Source of the DNA: CAVZQN01 sp963837395
Lineage (GTDB): Bacteria > Acidobacteriota > HRBIN11 > JAKEFK01
NCBI GenBank assembly: GCA_963837395.1
Contig: CAWINI010000002.1
Span: 62,001 to 126,000 of the forward strand
Direction: 5' to 3'
DNA length: 64,000 nt
Shown here in pieces: positions 43,952 to 52,863 of this stretch. A program made the translations under genes and the position numbers. The notes beneath the pieces are model-generated. The model had not been told where the DNA came from and made no database searches. It saw nothing but the letters and a program-made list of their open reading frames with translations. Position 1 is the first letter of the stretch; the number at the start of each line of letters is the position of its first letter.

Positions 43952-44704
43952 ATGAAAGGTTTGAATAACAAGCGTGTGGTGATCACAGGGGGCGCAAGCG
44001 GAATTGGTGCTGCGACTGTTGAGCGATTTCTGGAAGAAGGTGCTCGCGTTGGAGTGATTGACTTCGATGAATTTGGCGGCGAAGCACTTACCAAAAAACA
44101 TCCGGACCTTGCAGGTGTTATCAATGCAGATGTTGCGAATGCGACTTCAGTGGAAAACGCCTTTCACAAACTGGATGAATTGCTGGGCGGTCTGGATGTC
44201 ACGATCAACAATGCAGGCATCAGCATTCGTCACGATTTCATGGACATTACGCCTGAAGAATGGCGCAAAGTCATGAGTGTCGATCTCGATGGTGTGTTCT
44301 ACGTGGCTCAACAATCTGCCAAACGCATGCTCGCAGGTAACGGCGGCGTGATAATCAATATGGGTTCAACTTCAGGAATGAATGGCTATCCGCGATACGC
44401 TGATTACAATGCGGCGAAAGCTGGTGTGATTGAACTTACCCGCACAATGGCGCTTGAACTTGCGCCAACCATTCGTGTGATCGCGGTGTGTCCAGGTTAT
44501 GTTTGGACTGCGATGCAGGAAGCTGAGTACACTCCAGAAATGAAAGCAGCAGTAGATGCAAAAATTCCGCTGCGCCGCCATGCGAAACCCAGCGAAATTG
44601 CCGCACTTTTTGCTTTCCTTGCTTCTGACGAAGCTCCATATATAACAGGACATCCTGTGATCATTGATGGCGGCGAAATCGCCGGCGGTTTGGCGAGCCG
44701 CTAA
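43952..44704 (+). CDS. Short-chain dehydrogenase/reductase
   Basis: From ATG 43952 (after GCGGAG) the product is 250 residues. It has TGGASGIGAA, INNAGIS, the catalytic GSTSG and YNAAKAG motifs, and ends in the FabG-like ITGHPVIIDGGE. It is the second gene of an SDR pair, so both probably act in one pathway of oxidation of a hydroxyl compound; the compound is unknown. The longer frame (from 43895) overlaps the previous gene and is rejected. Confidence 0.83.
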   Translation: MKGLNNKRVVITGGASGIGAATVERFLEEGARVGVIDFDEFGGEALTKKHPDLAGVINADVANATSVENAFHKLDELLGGLDVTINNAGISIRHDFMDITPEEWRKVMSVDLDGVFYVAQQSAKRMLAGNGGVIINMGSTSGMNGYPRYADYNAAKAGVIELTRTMALELAPTIRVIAVCPGYVWTAMQEAEYTPEMKAAVDAKIPLRRHAKPSEIAALFAFLASDEAPYITGHPVIIDGGEIAGGLASR

Positions 44705-44781
44705 AAGAATACATTTCTTTTCTGAAGGCTTTCTCCAAAATTTGTCGCGTTAATACGTGTAACAAACTAAAGGAGAAAGTT

Positions 44782-45075
44782 ATGAATAACAAGATTCCAA
44801 CTGTTGTCTTCGCGATTTTCGTTTCGATCACTTTTACTTGTTTCAAACTTGAAGCGCAGGAATTTACAGAATGGTCAACATCTATCAACATGGGCGCATC
44901 AACACCGGTAAATCTTGGACCTCAAATCAATACTGCCGATCAAGAAAGAGCACCTTATCTATCTGATGATGGACTGACATTGATTTTGGTGTCCGACCGA
45001 CCTGGTGGTTTTGGAGGAAACGATCTTTATATTTCAACACGCAAGAAAATTCAAAAGCCGCTGTCTTGTAAATAG
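44782..45075 (+). pseudogene. Truncated PD40 beta-propeller protein
   Basis: The 97-residue frame has a signal peptide and the first PD40 blade of an exported beta-propeller protein (GPQINTADQERAPYLSDDGL, then VSDRPGGFGGNDLYISTR). Intact members have several such blades over 250 residues or more. After ISTRKK the sequence diverges and stops, about 110 bp from the 3' end of a tRNA-Ser gene. It is probably a 5' remnant. Confidence 0.65.
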
Positions 45076-45187
45076 GTGAGCGACAGGAGTGAGCCAGACT
45101 TCTTTTTCGCACCAGTACGCATTTCATGCGACAGAGTGTCGTGAGGCGTCGTCTATTTCAGATTGTACAATTTGCAATTTTCAAAAG

Positions 45188-45276
45188 CGGAGAGGGTGGG
45201 ATTCGAACCCACGTACCGCCAAAGGCGGTAACCTGATTTCGAGTCAGGCCCGTTACAACCACTTCGGTACCTCTCC
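45188..45276 (-). tRNA. tRNA-Ser (CGA)
   Basis: The minus strand gives a class II tRNA: acceptor GGAGAGG/CCTCTCC, anticodon stem CTGAC/.. with loop holding CGA, a long variable arm (TACCGCC...GGCGGTA) and T arm GTGGGTTCGAATCCCAC. CGA reads UCG codons. CCA is not encoded. Length 89 nt. Confidence 0.93.
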
Positions 45277-45391
45277 GATAGCTCAAGCTCGTTAATGCTG
45301 AGTACGCAGAGTTGATTGTTTGTTTAACTCGGCGATCTCGGCGTTAAAAAAAATAAGTAGTGAAGAATGCGAGAATTATATAATAAGGAAT

Positions 45392-45547
45392 GTGAATGAG
45401 AAGTCATTGCTCAAAAAACTCTGGATCCGTTTTCGTTGTAAGATCCTTCGTTGGCATGATGTAGATCTGCGAGAGTTTGGTCCGTGGATGCAAATTTATT
45501 GCGTCGATTGTTCCCGCATCATTCATTCTTACTTGCCTGGTACTTGA
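45392..45547 (+). CDS. Possible small Cys/His zinc-binding protein
   Basis: The frame encodes RFRCKILRWHDVDLREFG and a following QIYCVDCSRIIH, i.e. C-x5-H and C-x2-C, as seen in many short zinc-ribbon proteins. The start is uncertain: GTG 45392 is close behind AAGGA, and the open frame extends further upstream. The 3' end overlaps the convergent PlsC gene by 19 bp. Low certainty. Confidence 0.4.
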   Translation: MNEKSLLKKLWIRFRCKILRWHDVDLREFGPWMQIYCVDCSRIIHSYLPGT

Positions 45548-46344
45548 GCCGTTTCGTTAAAAGCATATTCAGGCTTCAGTAGATTATTAATTTGATTCAT
45601 GTAATGAAGGAGTGTTGATTGTTGTAACTCTTTCTCGCTTTGCTCCAGATGTTTCTGACGTAATTCTTGTTCGAGAGCGCGATGATGAATCGGTTTGCCT
45701 ATCCGAAGATTGATTGTTGCTGGTCGCGGCAAAATTTTCCCGACGGGCATCATTTCTTCAGATCCCATCAAGCCTAATGGAACTACAATCGAATTCCGGA
45801 AGTAAATCGTTGTTCTTGGATTACCCCCTTTCAAATTAAATCGTTTTTCCATCCGCGTTCTTGTTCCTTCCGGAAATACCAGCAATGAATATCCTTTCCG
45901 TTTTTGATGAGCCGCCCATCGTAATGCCCGAGAATTCATTTTTTTCCTAACCATTCTGTCCATGTTGGCTTTCGGTTGATAAACACGAATCGTATTCAAG
46001 GAACGTGTTAAAAAGCGGCGTGACATTTCAAAAGTTTTTTGTCCGGCAATATGAATAATGTGATTCGCCATGTCCTCAAAGCCGGATCGTATGAACATCA
46101 TTTCGATAACATGACTATCGGCGTATGTCAAATGATTAGAAATGAAAGTAAGAGGTTGTCCACTGCGGCGTAGTTCATTGATCTCATTCAGCTGAGAAAT
46201 AGAATCGATGGTGCTGTCTTTTTTTACAATACGATTTGCATACCAGAACAAAAGATTTCTGTTAACAGGAAGCCCTGGAAAATAGACTTCCTTTAAGTTC
46301 GGCTTTCTTAAGCTTTCATAAATATTTTCAATGATCGTTATCAT
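45529..46344 (-). CDS. plsC: PlsC-like 1-acylglycerol-3-phosphate acyltransferase
   Basis: A 271-residue acyltransferase of the PlsC family with the catalytic NHLTYADSH (H-x4-D) and the glycerol-phosphate-binding FPEGTRTR motif. The third block GLMGSEEMMPVG follows. It would transfer an acyl group to a glycerolipid precursor at the inner face of the membrane, although the long C-terminal helix and the lack of a strong N-terminal membrane segment leave the exact acceptor open. The gene is alone on its strand. Confidence 0.82.
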   Translation of the reverse strand: MITIIENIYESLRKPNLKEVYFPGLPVNRNLLFWYANRIVKKDSTIDSISQLNEINELRRSGQPLTFISNHLTYADSHVIEMMFIRSGFEDMANHIIHIAGQKTFEMSRRFLTRSLNTIRVYQPKANMDRMVRKKMNSRALRWAAHQKRKGYSLLVFPEGTRTRMEKRFNLKGGNPRTTIYFRNSIVVPLGLMGSEEMMPVGKILPRPATINLRIGKPIHHRALEQELRQKHLEQSEKELQQSTLLHYMNQINNLLKPEYAFNETAQVPGK

Positions 46345-46467
46345 CGGGTTCCATTATAGATTTTTGTTTCAAGAAATATCGTTGACACTAAAAACGAATC
46401 TTTATATACTGCATTCGTCTTTAAACCCCTTCCATTTCTAATCATCATGTTGAGAGAGGAAGTGTCA

Positions 46468-47010
46468 ATGAAAAAAAGCATCTACTTAATTACCCTGATG
46501 TTGCTTGCTTCAGTCGTTTATGCGCAAACGCCGCCTGCACAACCTACACCTCCGGCGGCGCCGAGTACACCGGGGAAGACTTTGCCTGAACTTTTGAATT
46601 GGATGATGGGTGAATGGGAGGGCGAGGGAACATCTCGTTCGGAAAAAGAGTTCATCGGAAAATTGTCCGTAATTCCTGAACTCGATGCAACTTCACTTCT
46701 GGTTCATCGTGAATCAACAACAAAAGAAGGGCTAACCGGCGGGTTGAAAGAACTGATGATTATAGGTTATGACGGCAGAACAAAAAAAATCGTCGCCACG
46801 ATTTATGATAACAAGAACACGATCGGATTGTATGTTGGAGAAGTGAAAACTAACGAAATCGTGTTCAATTTTGCCAATGCTCAGCAGGGTTACGTAGAAC
46901 GTCGAACGTTTAGACTGATGCCGGACGGATCGTTGTATTTCGTGGGAGAAGGCGCGGTTCCAGGTAAAGAAGTTAGTAAAGTTGTAGAAATTAATTTTAA
47001 GAAAAAGTAA
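46468..47010 (+). CDS. Exported lipocalin-like protein (DUF1579-like)
   Basis: From ATG 46468 the product is 180 residues with a signal peptide (KKSIYLITLMLLASVVYA) and a Pro-rich linker. The C-terminal beta-barrel-like domain starts LLNWMMGEWEGEG and continues LMIIGYDGRTKKIVATIYD, similar to DUF1579 and related nitrobindin/lipocalin folds. Its ligand is unknown. The upstream M at 46447 is rejected as it adds a charged tail before the signal peptide and AGAGGAAG lies before neither start strongly. Confidence 0.65.
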   Translation: MKKSIYLITLMLLASVVYAQTPPAQPTPPAAPSTPGKTLPELLNWMMGEWEGEGTSRSEKEFIGKLSVIPELDATSLLVHRESTTKEGLTGGLKELMIIGYDGRTKKIVATIYDNKNTIGLYVGEVKTNEIVFNFANAQQGYVERRTFRLMPDGSLYFVGEGAVPGKEVSKVVEINFKKK

Positions 47011-47137
47011 TAGTTTCAGGATTGCACTGAAATTAAAATTGCCGGAGGCTGCAATAGTGCGGCATCTGGCCAAAGCTTGTGGGTTTAGCACTGGTTCATG
47101 TGCGGATATTACATTCCGTACGTGAAAAGGAAAGATG

Positions 47138-47226
47138 GGAGAGATGTCCGAGTGGCTGAAGGAGCACGCTTGGAAAGCGTGTATCCGTGGTAACGCGGAT
47201 CGAGGGTTCGAATCCCTCTCTCTCCG
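47138..47226 (+). tRNA. tRNA-Ser (GGA)
   Basis: Class II tRNA: acceptor GGAGAGA/TCTCTCC, anticodon loop CTTGGAAA with GGA, long variable arm (TATCCGTGG...CGCGGATC) and T arm GAGGGTTCGAATCCCTC. GGA reads UCC and UCU codons. CCA is not encoded. Length 89 nt. Confidence 0.94.
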
Positions 47227-47326
47227 CTCCTCATTATTCAACCAACATAACAGTCGTCACCTCCATTCCTTCCAGTTCGATAATTTTAGGGTCGGTAAAG
47301 GGGTGTTCAAAGGGGGACAGAGGTTT

Positions 47327-47704
47327 ATGAATATACTTCTGGTTGATGATAAGAAAGATATTTTGGATACAATGGGCGAAATTTTGGAGATTTGTCATAA
47401 TCACAACGTCCAGGGTGCAGCTTCGGGTAAGGAAGCACTTCGATTTATTAGAAGGAAGAAATACGATCTAGTTGTGATGGATTTAGCACTTCCTTTAATG
47501 AATGGACTGGTAATTATTTCAAAAATCCGAAAAATTTATCCTGGGATGAATATTGTAGTTTTAACTGGAGTCGTTTGTAACGAGCAATTGAAAGATCAGT
47601 TACGAAAGCTGGATGTAAAACAGATTTTCGTGAAACCAAGAGGTATTCACGAACTTTTGAGTTATATCAAACAGCAAGCAAAGAAATCGGCGAAAGTTGG
47701 GTAG
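47327..47704 (+). CDS. Single-domain response regulator
   Basis: From ATG 47327 the product is 125 residues, a receiver domain only: LLVDDKKDIL acidic pocket, phospho-acceptor Asp in LVVMDLALPLM, Thr in VVLTGVV and Lys in IFVKPRG. It lacks an output domain, so it works by protein contact or phosphorelay. No kinase is adjacent. The longer frame from 47135 would translate the tRNA-Ser gene and is rejected; AGAGG precedes 47327. Confidence 0.82.
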   Translation: MNILLVDDKKDILDTMGEILEICHNHNVQGAASGKEALRFIRRKKYDLVVMDLALPLMNGLVIISKIRKIYPGMNIVVLTGVVCNEQLKDQLRKLDVKQIFVKPRGIHELLSYIKQQAKKSAKVG

Positions 47705-47743
47705 ATTCTAACCAGTAAAGTCACCTTGCCGGTTAGAAAGTTT

Positions 47744-49159
47744 TTATCGCAGGAAAGTAACAGTCCGTTTTCCGTAATCAATCAACATAGTATAACCTTC
47801 GAGCATATCTCTGCCTATAATTCCACCCATTTCCATCTCCATTGATTCGCTGCCTTCCGCAAGATTGACAACGGAGATCATGTTGAACTCTTTTCTTAGA
47901 GGTCCGGCTTCGATCGAAACATTTTCAGCGATTAAAACATCTTCCATACGCCCGCCAACACCAGTGAGTGGAGTAGTCTGCTTCATTGAACGACTTAGTG
48001 GATAGTTGATGCGCGTATATTGCTTCGCTGCCAGTGCGGAAATGATTGTCCTTGATCCGCCAGTATCTAAAAGAAAATCCACTTCCGGCGAATTTCTAAT
48101 TTTCCCTTTGATCATGATCATATTTCCAACTAACAAGAAAGGAACTTCTATCTTTTCATGGAAATTTTTTTCAGCTATGTATTTGGAGAAATCAGTATTC
48201 ACATTAAATAAAGTAAATTTGTGCCCTGACTTCATTGGAACGAGCATGATATTGCCTGAGGCAAAGAATGCAGTTCCTACAATCCCATCAATTCCATCAG
48301 TAGTCATTTCTTCGCTAATAGATGCAACCGGATTTTTCACATTGAAGCGGCCAGAATTAAATTGGGTAAAAACAACCTTTGTACCTTTAGTCGCTGGTTT
48401 TTTGCCGATCCCAAATAATAACAAGTCGCTCTGAATCTGAGGATTCCACTTTTTGTTTTTGAGAGTTAAACCACCAGCACCAGTATCAACAAGTAACGGA
48501 ATTTTCTTTCCACCATCTATGTTGGCCTTTACCACAAGACGGTTATCCTGAAATTTCGATTCTAGCTCTTCGAGGTTTTCTAATTTTGTTGGTATGTTTA
48601 ATTCCATTCCTCTGGTGCGATTCATGAACTCAACAGCATATTCGACTGATTGTTTTTTATATGGATCTTCTTTTATGAGTGACAAAAATTTAAGGAAGTA
48701 TCCAGTCGATTCATCTGTAGTATGTGAAAGATTACCTGCGAAGTAATAAGGTTCTGGACGTTCTGGTGCTAATTTTACAGACTCAAGTACCAATTCCCGG
48801 GCTTTATATAAATCATTTTGCCAGACTGAAATCGTCGCTTTTCCCAGCAGCGATAACCAATCATCTTGAAAGATCTTGGCTGCTCCTTCGATATCACCTG
48901 TTTTCAGGACTGCAAACCCGAGTGCTCCGGGAGTTGATTCATACTTACAATTCTCAATGTTGTTATGATGATGAATTCTTTCTTCCCAGATAGATCGCAG
49001 GACAGGATCTGAAAATGCTGTTGCAAGTTGATCATGGGCCTTAGGAAAATCACCGCTGTAATATGTCAACACAAATCGTGCGCGCAATTCGTCGTCGCCG
49101 TTGCAAATCAGAGTAATAAAAGTCAATAAAATGAACAGGACTTTTCTCACAGTTTTCAT
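47744..49159 (-). CDS. Exported retropepsin-like aspartyl protease with TPR-like N-terminus
   Basis: A 471-residue protein with a signal peptide (TVRKVLFILLTFITLICNG), a helical TPR-like part (FPKAHDQLATAF, PYYFAGNLSH) and two retropepsin-like halves: LLVDTGAGGLTL and FLLDTGGSRTIIS, each with the D-T-G active-site motif. The two DTG motifs in one chain could form a pseudo-dimeric active site. GGIIGRDMLEGYTMLIDY closes the fold, as in bacterial aspartyl proteases of the gag-asp family. Substrate unknown. Confidence 0.8.
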   Translation of the reverse strand: MKTVRKVLFILLTFITLICNGDDELRARFVLTYYSGDFPKAHDQLATAFSDPVLRSIWEERIHHHNNIENCKYESTPGALGFAVLKTGDIEGAAKIFQDDWLSLLGKATISVWQNDLYKARELVLESVKLAPERPEPYYFAGNLSHTTDESTGYFLKFLSLIKEDPYKKQSVEYAVEFMNRTRGMELNIPTKLENLEELESKFQDNRLVVKANIDGGKKIPLLVDTGAGGLTLKNKKWNPQIQSDLLLFGIGKKPATKGTKVVFTQFNSGRFNVKNPVASISEEMTTDGIDGIVGTAFFASGNIMLVPMKSGHKFTLFNVNTDFSKYIAEKNFHEKIEVPFLLVGNMIMIKGKIRNSPEVDFLLDTGGSRTIISALAAKQYTRINYPLSRSMKQTTPLTGVGGRMEDVLIAENVSIEAGPLRKEFNMISVVNLAEGSESMEMEMGGIIGRDMLEGYTMLIDYGKRTVTFLR

Positions 49160-49167
49160 TATAATTC

Positions 49168-49237
49168 ACGTAAAACGTAAAGCGTGAAACGTGAAACGGT
49201 AACGCACTTTCTTCACGTTTCATGTTTTACGTTTCAC
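49168..49237. repeat. Palindromic cluster of CGTAAAACG/CGTGAAACG repeats
   Basis: The left half is made of CACGTAAAACGTAAAGCG and GTGAAACGTGAAACG units. The right half is their approximate inverse, CACGTTTCATGTTTTACG. The whole can fold into one long imperfect hairpin between the protease gene and the SRP RNA. Confidence 0.7.
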
Positions 49238-49244
49238 TAGGTTT

Positions 49245-49510
49245 GGTCGTGCTAGGCGGGGAGCCAGCGGTGCCCTGTACCTGCAATCCGCTATAGCAGG
49301 GCTGAATTCCCGACTGAGGAACCAGACAAGAAAGATCTGGTTGCTTTGGATTCCGGAGGATCTGGTGCCAATGCAATGCATATCTATGAATCCCGTCAGA
49401 TCCGGAAGGAAGCAGCGGTAAATAGACACCTGCATGTGCCGTTGGTACTCCTGGGTTCTTCTCCAGAGTTAACTTCCTTTTTTGCCGGTTACGATGGAGG
49501 GTGCACGACC
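49245..49510 (+). ncRNA. ffs: Signal recognition particle RNA, large type with Alu domain
   Basis: The ends pair: GGTCGTGC (49245-49252) with GCACGACC (49503-49510). The 5' part has the conserved Alu-domain string GGTGCCCTGTACCTGCAATC, and the S domain has GTCAGATCCGGAAGGAAGCA, the tetraloop and Ffh-binding region. About 266 nt, i.e. the Bacillus-like long form and not the 114-nt 4.5S form. It lies just before dnaX, a common position. Confidence 0.93.
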
Positions 49511-49522
49511 TTTTAAAAAAAT

Positions 49523-49600
49523 GAGAATAGAGGATAGAAGATTGAGAATAGATACGGCAAAATCGAGCTTCTATCCTCAATCCTCTATCTTCTATTCTCA
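49523..49600. repeat. Palindromic cluster of GAGAATAGAGGATAGAAG-type repeats
   Basis: The left arm GAGAATAGAGGATAGAAGAT and the right arm ATCTTCTATTCTC are near-complements made of a 7-8 bp unit. It has the same build as the CGTAAAACG palindromes but another unit sequence. Confidence 0.65.
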
Positions 49601-49631
49601 AAATGTTGGATCGTAGGAAAACTTAAATCAG

Positions 49632-51260
49632 ATGTACATGGTGTTAGCGCGCAAATGGCGACCGCAGGTTTTCGAGGATCTGGTTGGTCAGCAAACTGTT
49701 ACGCGGACGTTGGAAAATGCGATTAAAGAAGGGCGCATTCATCATGCATTTTTATTTGCAGGGCCACGTGGCGTAGGAAAAACTACCTGCGCACGAATCC
49801 TGGCAAAAGCCCTGAATTGCAATTCATCATCAGGACCTGTGACTCGTCCGTGCGGTGAATGTCCTTCATGCGCAGACATCAGCGCCTCTCGTTCTATGGA
49901 TGTTCTTGAAATTGATGGTGCATCCAATAGGGGCATCGATGAAGTTCGTGAACTTCGGGATTCCGCGAAATATCAGGCCATTCGCGATCGCTATCGCATT
50001 TTCATCATTGATGAAGTTCACATGTTAACAACCGAAGCATTCAATGCATTGTTAAAAATATTGGAAGAGCCCCCTGCACATGTTTTCTTTATGTTCGCAA
50101 CAACTGAAAAACACAAAGTCCCTGCAACAATTGCTTCAAGATGCCAGGTTTTTGATTTCAAAAGAATTCCGGACAACGTTTTGATGCAACGTCTTTCACA
50201 CATCACACATGAAGAAGGCATTAAGATTTCCGATCGCAGTTTGGAAATGATTGCATCCGCGTCCGAAGGTGGTTTAAGAGATGCGCTTGGATTGCTTGAT
50301 CAAGTCGTTGCGTTTAGCGGGATGAAAGTAAAAGAAGATGAAGTTGAGTCAGTTCTTGGCCTGGTAAATTTTGATGCAATGATTGAACTCGGACAAGCGA
50401 TTGCTAAAGGCGATTCATCGGCAGTTTTAACGATGCTTGAGCGTATCGCAGAATATGGGATTGATTACAAGGAATTTTATAAAGAGTTACTGCATTTCTA
50501 TCGTGATCTGTTTTTGATCCGTTTTTCGGGTGAAGCAGCAAAAACTGTAAATGGAGATGAGCGGATGATTACGCTCGCATCTTCGTATGATGAAATCCAT
50601 CTCCTGAGGATTTGTCATCAACTGGTCTCCGTTCAAAATCTTCTTCGAATGTCCGGAAATCTGCGCTTTCTATTTGAAGTAACTCTGGTGAAAATGTGTC
50701 AGATTCAGCATCTTGTTCCTTTGGACGAACTGACAGACGTTCTAAAAAAAAACAGTAGTCAGCAACCAACCATCACACGATCTGTCTCTGCGAAAATGAG
50801 CCCGGTCACTTCAAGTCCTGCAGTTGAACGGACGGTGGTTCAACCAAAAAATGTTGCAATCACATCAACTACAACTACACAATTACCAATAGCGGATGAT
50901 TTTTTTGCAATGTTCATCAGCGATCTGGAGCAACAAAATCCGCGTCTTGCTGCGGCGCTGGAAGATGCAAGTTTTTCTAGATCCGGTTCTAAAGTTACGT
51001 TTTATGTTCCTGATACGTTTTTTATTATCGTGAAAGTAGACTCGCGAGTTTACAATGATCTGCAAACTTTGTTAGAGAAGAAATTAGGGGGACCGATTGA
51101 AGTTGAAATCGTGAAAGGTCAACCTTCACAAAATCAGGATGCAGTTAAGATTTCTACTCCGGAAACATTAGTTGAAAGCGATCCCACAGTAAAAGAATTT
51201 GTGAAGGCCTTTAAGGGAAAAATTAGCAAGATCGAACTCAATAAGGAGCGGTTCCAATGA
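49632..51260 (+). CDS. dnaX: DNA polymerase III gamma/tau subunit
   Basis: The 542-residue clamp-loader subunit has the P-loop GPRGVGKT at 44-51, the zinc module CGECPSC (with an upstream Cys), Walker B DEVHML and the sensor motif ATTEKHKVPATI. Domain III and a tau-like C-terminus (IADDFFAMFISDLEQQNPRL) follow. The ATPase drives loading of the beta clamp at the fork. An A9 run at 50744-50752 could give a shorter gamma form. It overlaps ybaB by 4 bp and forms a dnaX-ybaB-recR operon. Confidence 0.93.
   Translation: MYMVLARKWRPQVFEDLVGQQTVTRTLENAIKEGRIHHAFLFAGPRGVGKTTCARILAKALNCNSSSGPVTRPCGECPSCADISASRSMDVLEIDGASNRGIDEVRELRDSAKYQAIRDRYRIFIIDEVHMLTTEAFNALLKILEEPPAHVFFMFATTEKHKVPATIASRCQVFDFKRIPDNVLMQRLSHITHEEGIKISDRSLEMIASASEGGLRDALGLLDQVVAFSGMKVKEDEVESVLGLVNFDAMIELGQAIAKGDSSAVLTMLERIAEYGIDYKEFYKELLHFYRDLFLIRFSGEAAKTVNGDERMITLASSYDEIHLLRICHQLVSVQNLLRMSGNLRFLFEVTLVKMCQIQHLVPLDELTDVLKKNSSQQPTITRSVSAKMSPVTSSPAVERTVVQPKNVAITSTTTTQLPIADDFFAMFISDLEQQNPRLAAALEDASFSRSGSKVTFYVPDTFFIIVKVDSRVYNDLQTLLEKKLGGPIEVEIVKGQPSQNQDAVKISTPETLVESDPTVKEFVKAFKGKISKIELNKERFQ
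50744..50752 (+). other. A9 slippage site in dnaX
   Basis: Nine As follow CT in codons 371-374 (CTA AAA AAA AAC). Inserting one A or shifting back one base gives K-K-K-Q and then TAG at once, which would end a 375-residue gamma form. Thermus thermophilus dnaX is known to make gamma by transcriptional slippage on an A9 run. Confidence 0.6.
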
Positions 51261-51571
51261 AAATGAATATGAATAAGTTGATGCAACAAGTGCAGGAAAC
51301 TCAAAAAAAGATTCAAGATGAACTGACTCGCATGCGAGTGACGGGAAGTGCTGGCGGTGGAATGGTTGAGGTCACATTGGATGGAACGAAGCAAATGGTC
51401 GCCATCAAAATCGATCCGCAGGCTGTAACTCCTGAAGATGTGGAAATGCTGCAAGATCTAATCGTTGCTGCTTACAATGAAGCATTTCGCAGGGCTGAAG
51501 ATGAAGCATCAGAAAAAATGGGCGCAATGACCGGCAATCTCAAAATTCCGGGACTCGGTAACATGTTTTAA
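51257..51571 (+). CDS. ybaB: YbaB/EbfC nucleoid-associated protein
   Basis: A 104-residue protein with the YbaB pattern: KLMQQVQETQKKIQDELTRM N-terminal helix, VTGSAGGGMVEVTLDGTKQM central sheet and IDPQAVTPEDVEMLQDLI. It forms a dimer that binds DNA without strong sequence preference. The start forms an ATGA overlap with dnaX. The recR gene follows after 22 bp. Confidence 0.92.
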   Translation: MKMNMNKLMQQVQETQKKIQDELTRMRVTGSAGGGMVEVTLDGTKQMVAIKIDPQAVTPEDVEMLQDLIVAAYNEAFRRAEDEASEKMGAMTGNLKIPGLGNMF

Positions 51572-51593
51572 CCACAAGGGTCACAAAGAATAA

Positions 51594-52211
51594 ATGGAGT
51601 ACCCATTACAGTATTATCCTGCTCCATTGGCTCGACTGTTGGAAGAGCTGATGAAGCTTCCAGGCATCGGAATTAAATCCGCTCAACGTATCGTTTTTTA
51701 TTTCTTGAAAATGCCTCCCGAAGAACAAAAAGCACTTGCTGATGCATTCGGCTCTTTGAAAGATCAAATTCGATATTGCTCAATTTGCTGGAATTTCACT
51801 GATATCGATCCGTGTAAAATCTGTTCCGATCCAAGACGTGAAGATGATTTGATTTGTGTTGTGGAAGAACCTACTACATTAATTGCAATCGAAAAAACTC
51901 GCGAATTTCGCGGCAAGTATCATGTCTTACTTGGTTCGCTGAATCCGCTTCAAGGTATCGGTCCTTCTGAAATCAAAATTAAGGAATTACTGCAACGCAT
52001 TGAACAATCGCGTCCGCGGGAAATAATTCTTGCTACAAATCCAACGGTGGAAGGTGAAGCTACCGCTGTTTATATAGCCAAGCTGGTTCAAAATCATACC
52101 GACAAGCTGACTCGGATTGCTTTAGGTGTTCCGGTAGGTGGTGACCTGGATTATGTGGATGAAGTCACCATGGCCAGAGCTTTTGCCGGACGTCATTCTG
52201 CTCACACCTAA
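51594..52211 (+). CDS. recR: Recombination protein RecR
   Basis: A 205-residue protein with the helix-hairpin-helix LMKLPGIGIKSAQRI, the four-Cys zinc module (CSICWNFTDIDPCKIC), a Toprim domain (ICVVEEPTTLIAIE) and the C-terminal IALGVPVGGDLDYVDEVTM Walker-like motif. It forms a ring clamp with RecO and RecF for RecA loading at gaps. Position after ybaB is the common bacterial order. Confidence 0.94.
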   Translation: MEYPLQYYPAPLARLLEELMKLPGIGIKSAQRIVFYFLKMPPEEQKALADAFGSLKDQIRYCSICWNFTDIDPCKICSDPRREDDLICVVEEPTTLIAIEKTREFRGKYHVLLGSLNPLQGIGPSEIKIKELLQRIEQSRPREIILATNPTVEGEATAVYIAKLVQNHTDKLTRIALGVPVGGDLDYVDEVTMARAFAGRHSAHT

Positions 52212-52334
52212 GCTTCAAGATTTAACCGCAGAATCGCAGAGTTATTCTCGTAATTTCTTGTCTAAACTGACCTGACTATGATATTGTTCAGATACTTATA
52301 GAAATGACGCAATCACAATAAGAGGGACGCCAAC

Positions 52335-52835
52335 ATGGCCGGCACAGACATGATCATGTATGAAGAGGAGTTTCAACAGATTCGCGTCGTGTTGAACAAA
52401 CTAAAAGAAGATGCCAACGCCAAGATGGTGTTTTTAGTAGACAAAAATGGTCAGCAGATCGCTTATAACGGCGATATAAGTAACCTCGATACAACTTCAC
52501 TGGCTTCTCTGACAGCAGGTAATGTGGCTGCCACTGATGGTCTTGCCAGATTGATAGGCGAAAAAGAATTTTCTGTACTTTTTCACGAGGGGGAACGGGA
52601 CAATATCCACATTTCAATCGTCGGCAAAAGAGTCATATTGGTGGTCATCTTTGATGAACGCTCATCGCTGGGTTTAGTTCGACTGCGGGTCAAGAAAGCT
52701 TCAACGGAATTAGAAAACGTATTCAATCGTATCCTTGAAAAAGTTGAAAGGGAAAAGGAGGCTGGCGCCGCGGGATTTGAATCCCCCTTTGCTGAAATTA
52801 CAGACGAAGATATCGACAGTTTATTCAGCGAATAG
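52335..52835 (+). CDS. mglB: Roadblock/LC7 protein (MglB-like)
   Basis: A 166-residue Roadblock/LC7 protein: EFQQIRVVLNKLKEDANA helix, MVFLVDKNGQQIAYNG strand pair, and LARLIGEKEFSVLFHEGE. Roadblock dimers act as GTPase-activating partners of MglA-type small GTPases in polarity and motility. The gene lies 28 bp before an MglA-like gene, the usual pairing in Myxococcus, Thermus and Acidobacteria. A possible TATAGA-like -10 box lies near 52297. Confidence 0.85.
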   Translation: MAGTDMIMYEEEFQQIRVVLNKLKEDANAKMVFLVDKNGQQIAYNGDISNLDTTSLASLTAGNVAATDGLARLIGEKEFSVLFHEGERDNIHISIVGKRVILVVIFDERSSLGLVRLRVKKASTELENVFNRILEKVEREKEAGAAGFESPFAEITDEDIDSLFSE

Positions 52836-52863
52836 CAGATCACGTGTTTTTTGAAGATCAAGC

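Noticed and set aside
45089..45295. 69-codon plus-strand frame
   Set aside because: It is the reverse reading of the tRNA-Ser(CGA) gene and has no protein-like features.
47135..47326. Long N-terminal extension of the receiver protein
   Set aside because: It would translate the whole tRNA-Ser(GGA) gene; the receiver domain starts at 47327 with its own ribosome binding site.
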